The notes under the pieces are model-generated. The model had not been told where the DNA came from. It made no database searches and saw only the letters and a program-made list of their open reading frames with translations. DNA of 14,216 bases from Candidatus Dormiibacterota bacterium. GTDB taxonomy: Bacteria; Chloroflexota; Dormibacteria; Aeolococcales; Aeolococcaceae. Location of the stretch: assembly GCA_003170875.1 (NCBI GenBank), contig PMYJ01000058.1:1942-16157 (forward strand), given 5' to 3'. The translations under genes and the position numbers were made by a program. Below, piece after piece: positions 13,836 through 14,216 of the stretch (position 1 is its first letter; the number at the start of each line of letters is the position of its first letter).

Positions 13836-14216
13836 CCTGCGGTCTCCGGCCGCGCTCATGCCGCCTTGGTGGCGGCTCTACCCGAGCCGCATCCTCACCT
13901 TCTGGCTGGTCGAGCTGCGCAAGATCCGGCACGACCGGACCGAGCTGTACACCCGGGCCGTCCAGCCGCTGCTCTGGCTGGTCATCTTCGGGGAGACCTT
14001 CAGCCGCCTCCATGTCATCCCCACCCCGAAGGGAATCAGCTACCTCGCCTATCTCTCGCCCGGGATCATGGCCCAGTCGGCCCTCTTCATCGCCATCTTC
14101 TTCGGCATCCAGATCATCTGGGAGCGCGATTCCGGGATCCTCACCAAGCTGATGGCGACGCCCACGCCGAGACTCGCCCTGATCAGCGGCAAGGCCTTCG
14201 CCGCCGGGGTGCGCTC
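13795..14216 (+). CDS. ABC-2 type permease, DrrB-like (partial, cut by the right edge)
   Basis: The N-terminal 140 residues of the membrane subunit of the exporter. ATG 13795 follows a perfect AGGAGG at 5-nt spacing, inside the end of the ATPase gene. After about 30 soluble residues, the motif FWLVELRKIRHDRTELYTRAVQPLLWLVIFGETFSR gives an amphipathic connector and TM helix 1, typical of ABC-2 permeases. YLAYLSPGIMAQSALFIAIFFGIQIIWERDSGILTKLMATPTPRLALISGKAF gives TM helix 2 and the conserved coupling region with the E-R-D-x-G-I-L-x-K-L-x-x-x-P pattern. This is the family's best-conserved stretch. The frame stays open to the edge. It works with the ATPase as a half-transporter pair. Confidence 0.94.
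   Translation, partial: MSAVRVAQPSVSADLRSPAALMPPWWRLYPSRILTFWLVELRKIRHDRTELYTRAVQPLLWLVIFGETFSRLHVIPTPKGISYLAYLSPGIMAQSALFIAIFFGIQIIWERDSGILTKLMATPTPRLALISGKAFAAGVR

Noticed and set aside
12333..13859. 508-codon open frame on the minus strand
   Set aside because: It runs opposite the MarR and ABC ATPase genes and has no motifs; a shadow frame.

Overview
The window is a single stretch of very GC-rich bacterial chromosome (C or G at most third codon positions), with tightly packed genes on both strands. The gene content is a mostly soluble, multi-domain signalling repertoire: two NarL/DegS-type histidine kinases, two response regulators and a GAF-PAS-GGDEF-EAL protein. It also holds a mycobacterial-like biotin synthase, an ATP-type PEP carboxykinase and a DrrAB-like exporter. 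Several genes appear to start only 6-7 nt after a -10 box, without a Shine-Dalgarno sequence, which is common in Actinomycetota and other high-GC groups. The most likely source is an uncultivated soil-type high-GC lineage (Dormibacterota/Chloroflexota or Actinomycetota). This is inference; there is no rRNA or marker gene to settle it. No phage, IS, CRISPR or tRNA was seen.

Left part (1-3150): the 5' end of a leftward membrane-protein gene runs off the left edge. A rightward gene encodes a two-TM protein carrying motifs that resemble the Spo11/Topo VI A tyrosine box and Toprim DxD. A leftward gene encodes a Cys/His-rich protein converging on it, with a hairpin between the two. A solitary bioB follows; its product lacks a cysteine in the strand that normally supplies one [2Fe-2S] ligand.

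Centre (3210-8117): a membrane-bound histidine kinase converges on a LuxR-type response regulator. The 280 bp between them holds two copies of a 49-bp core, each enclosed by a different but self-complementary pair of arms, with compensatory changes inside. This is the most unusual non-coding structure in the window. Next comes a translationally coupled three-gene operon: a small DUF5658-like membrane protein, a soluble double-GAF histidine kinase, and a stand-alone receiver domain without an output domain.

Right part (8159-14216): leftward pckA lies downstream of a leftward GAF-PAS-GGDEF-EAL protein. In that protein the GGDEF motif reads SADEF while the EAL catalytic set is intact, so a c-di-GMP phosphodiesterase is expected. 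Divergent from it is a MarR regulator whose promoter carries a perfect inverted repeat next to an extended -10 box. It is followed by an ABC ATPase and an ABC-2 permease that runs off the right edge. Together these three form a probable self-regulated drug or lipid export operon.
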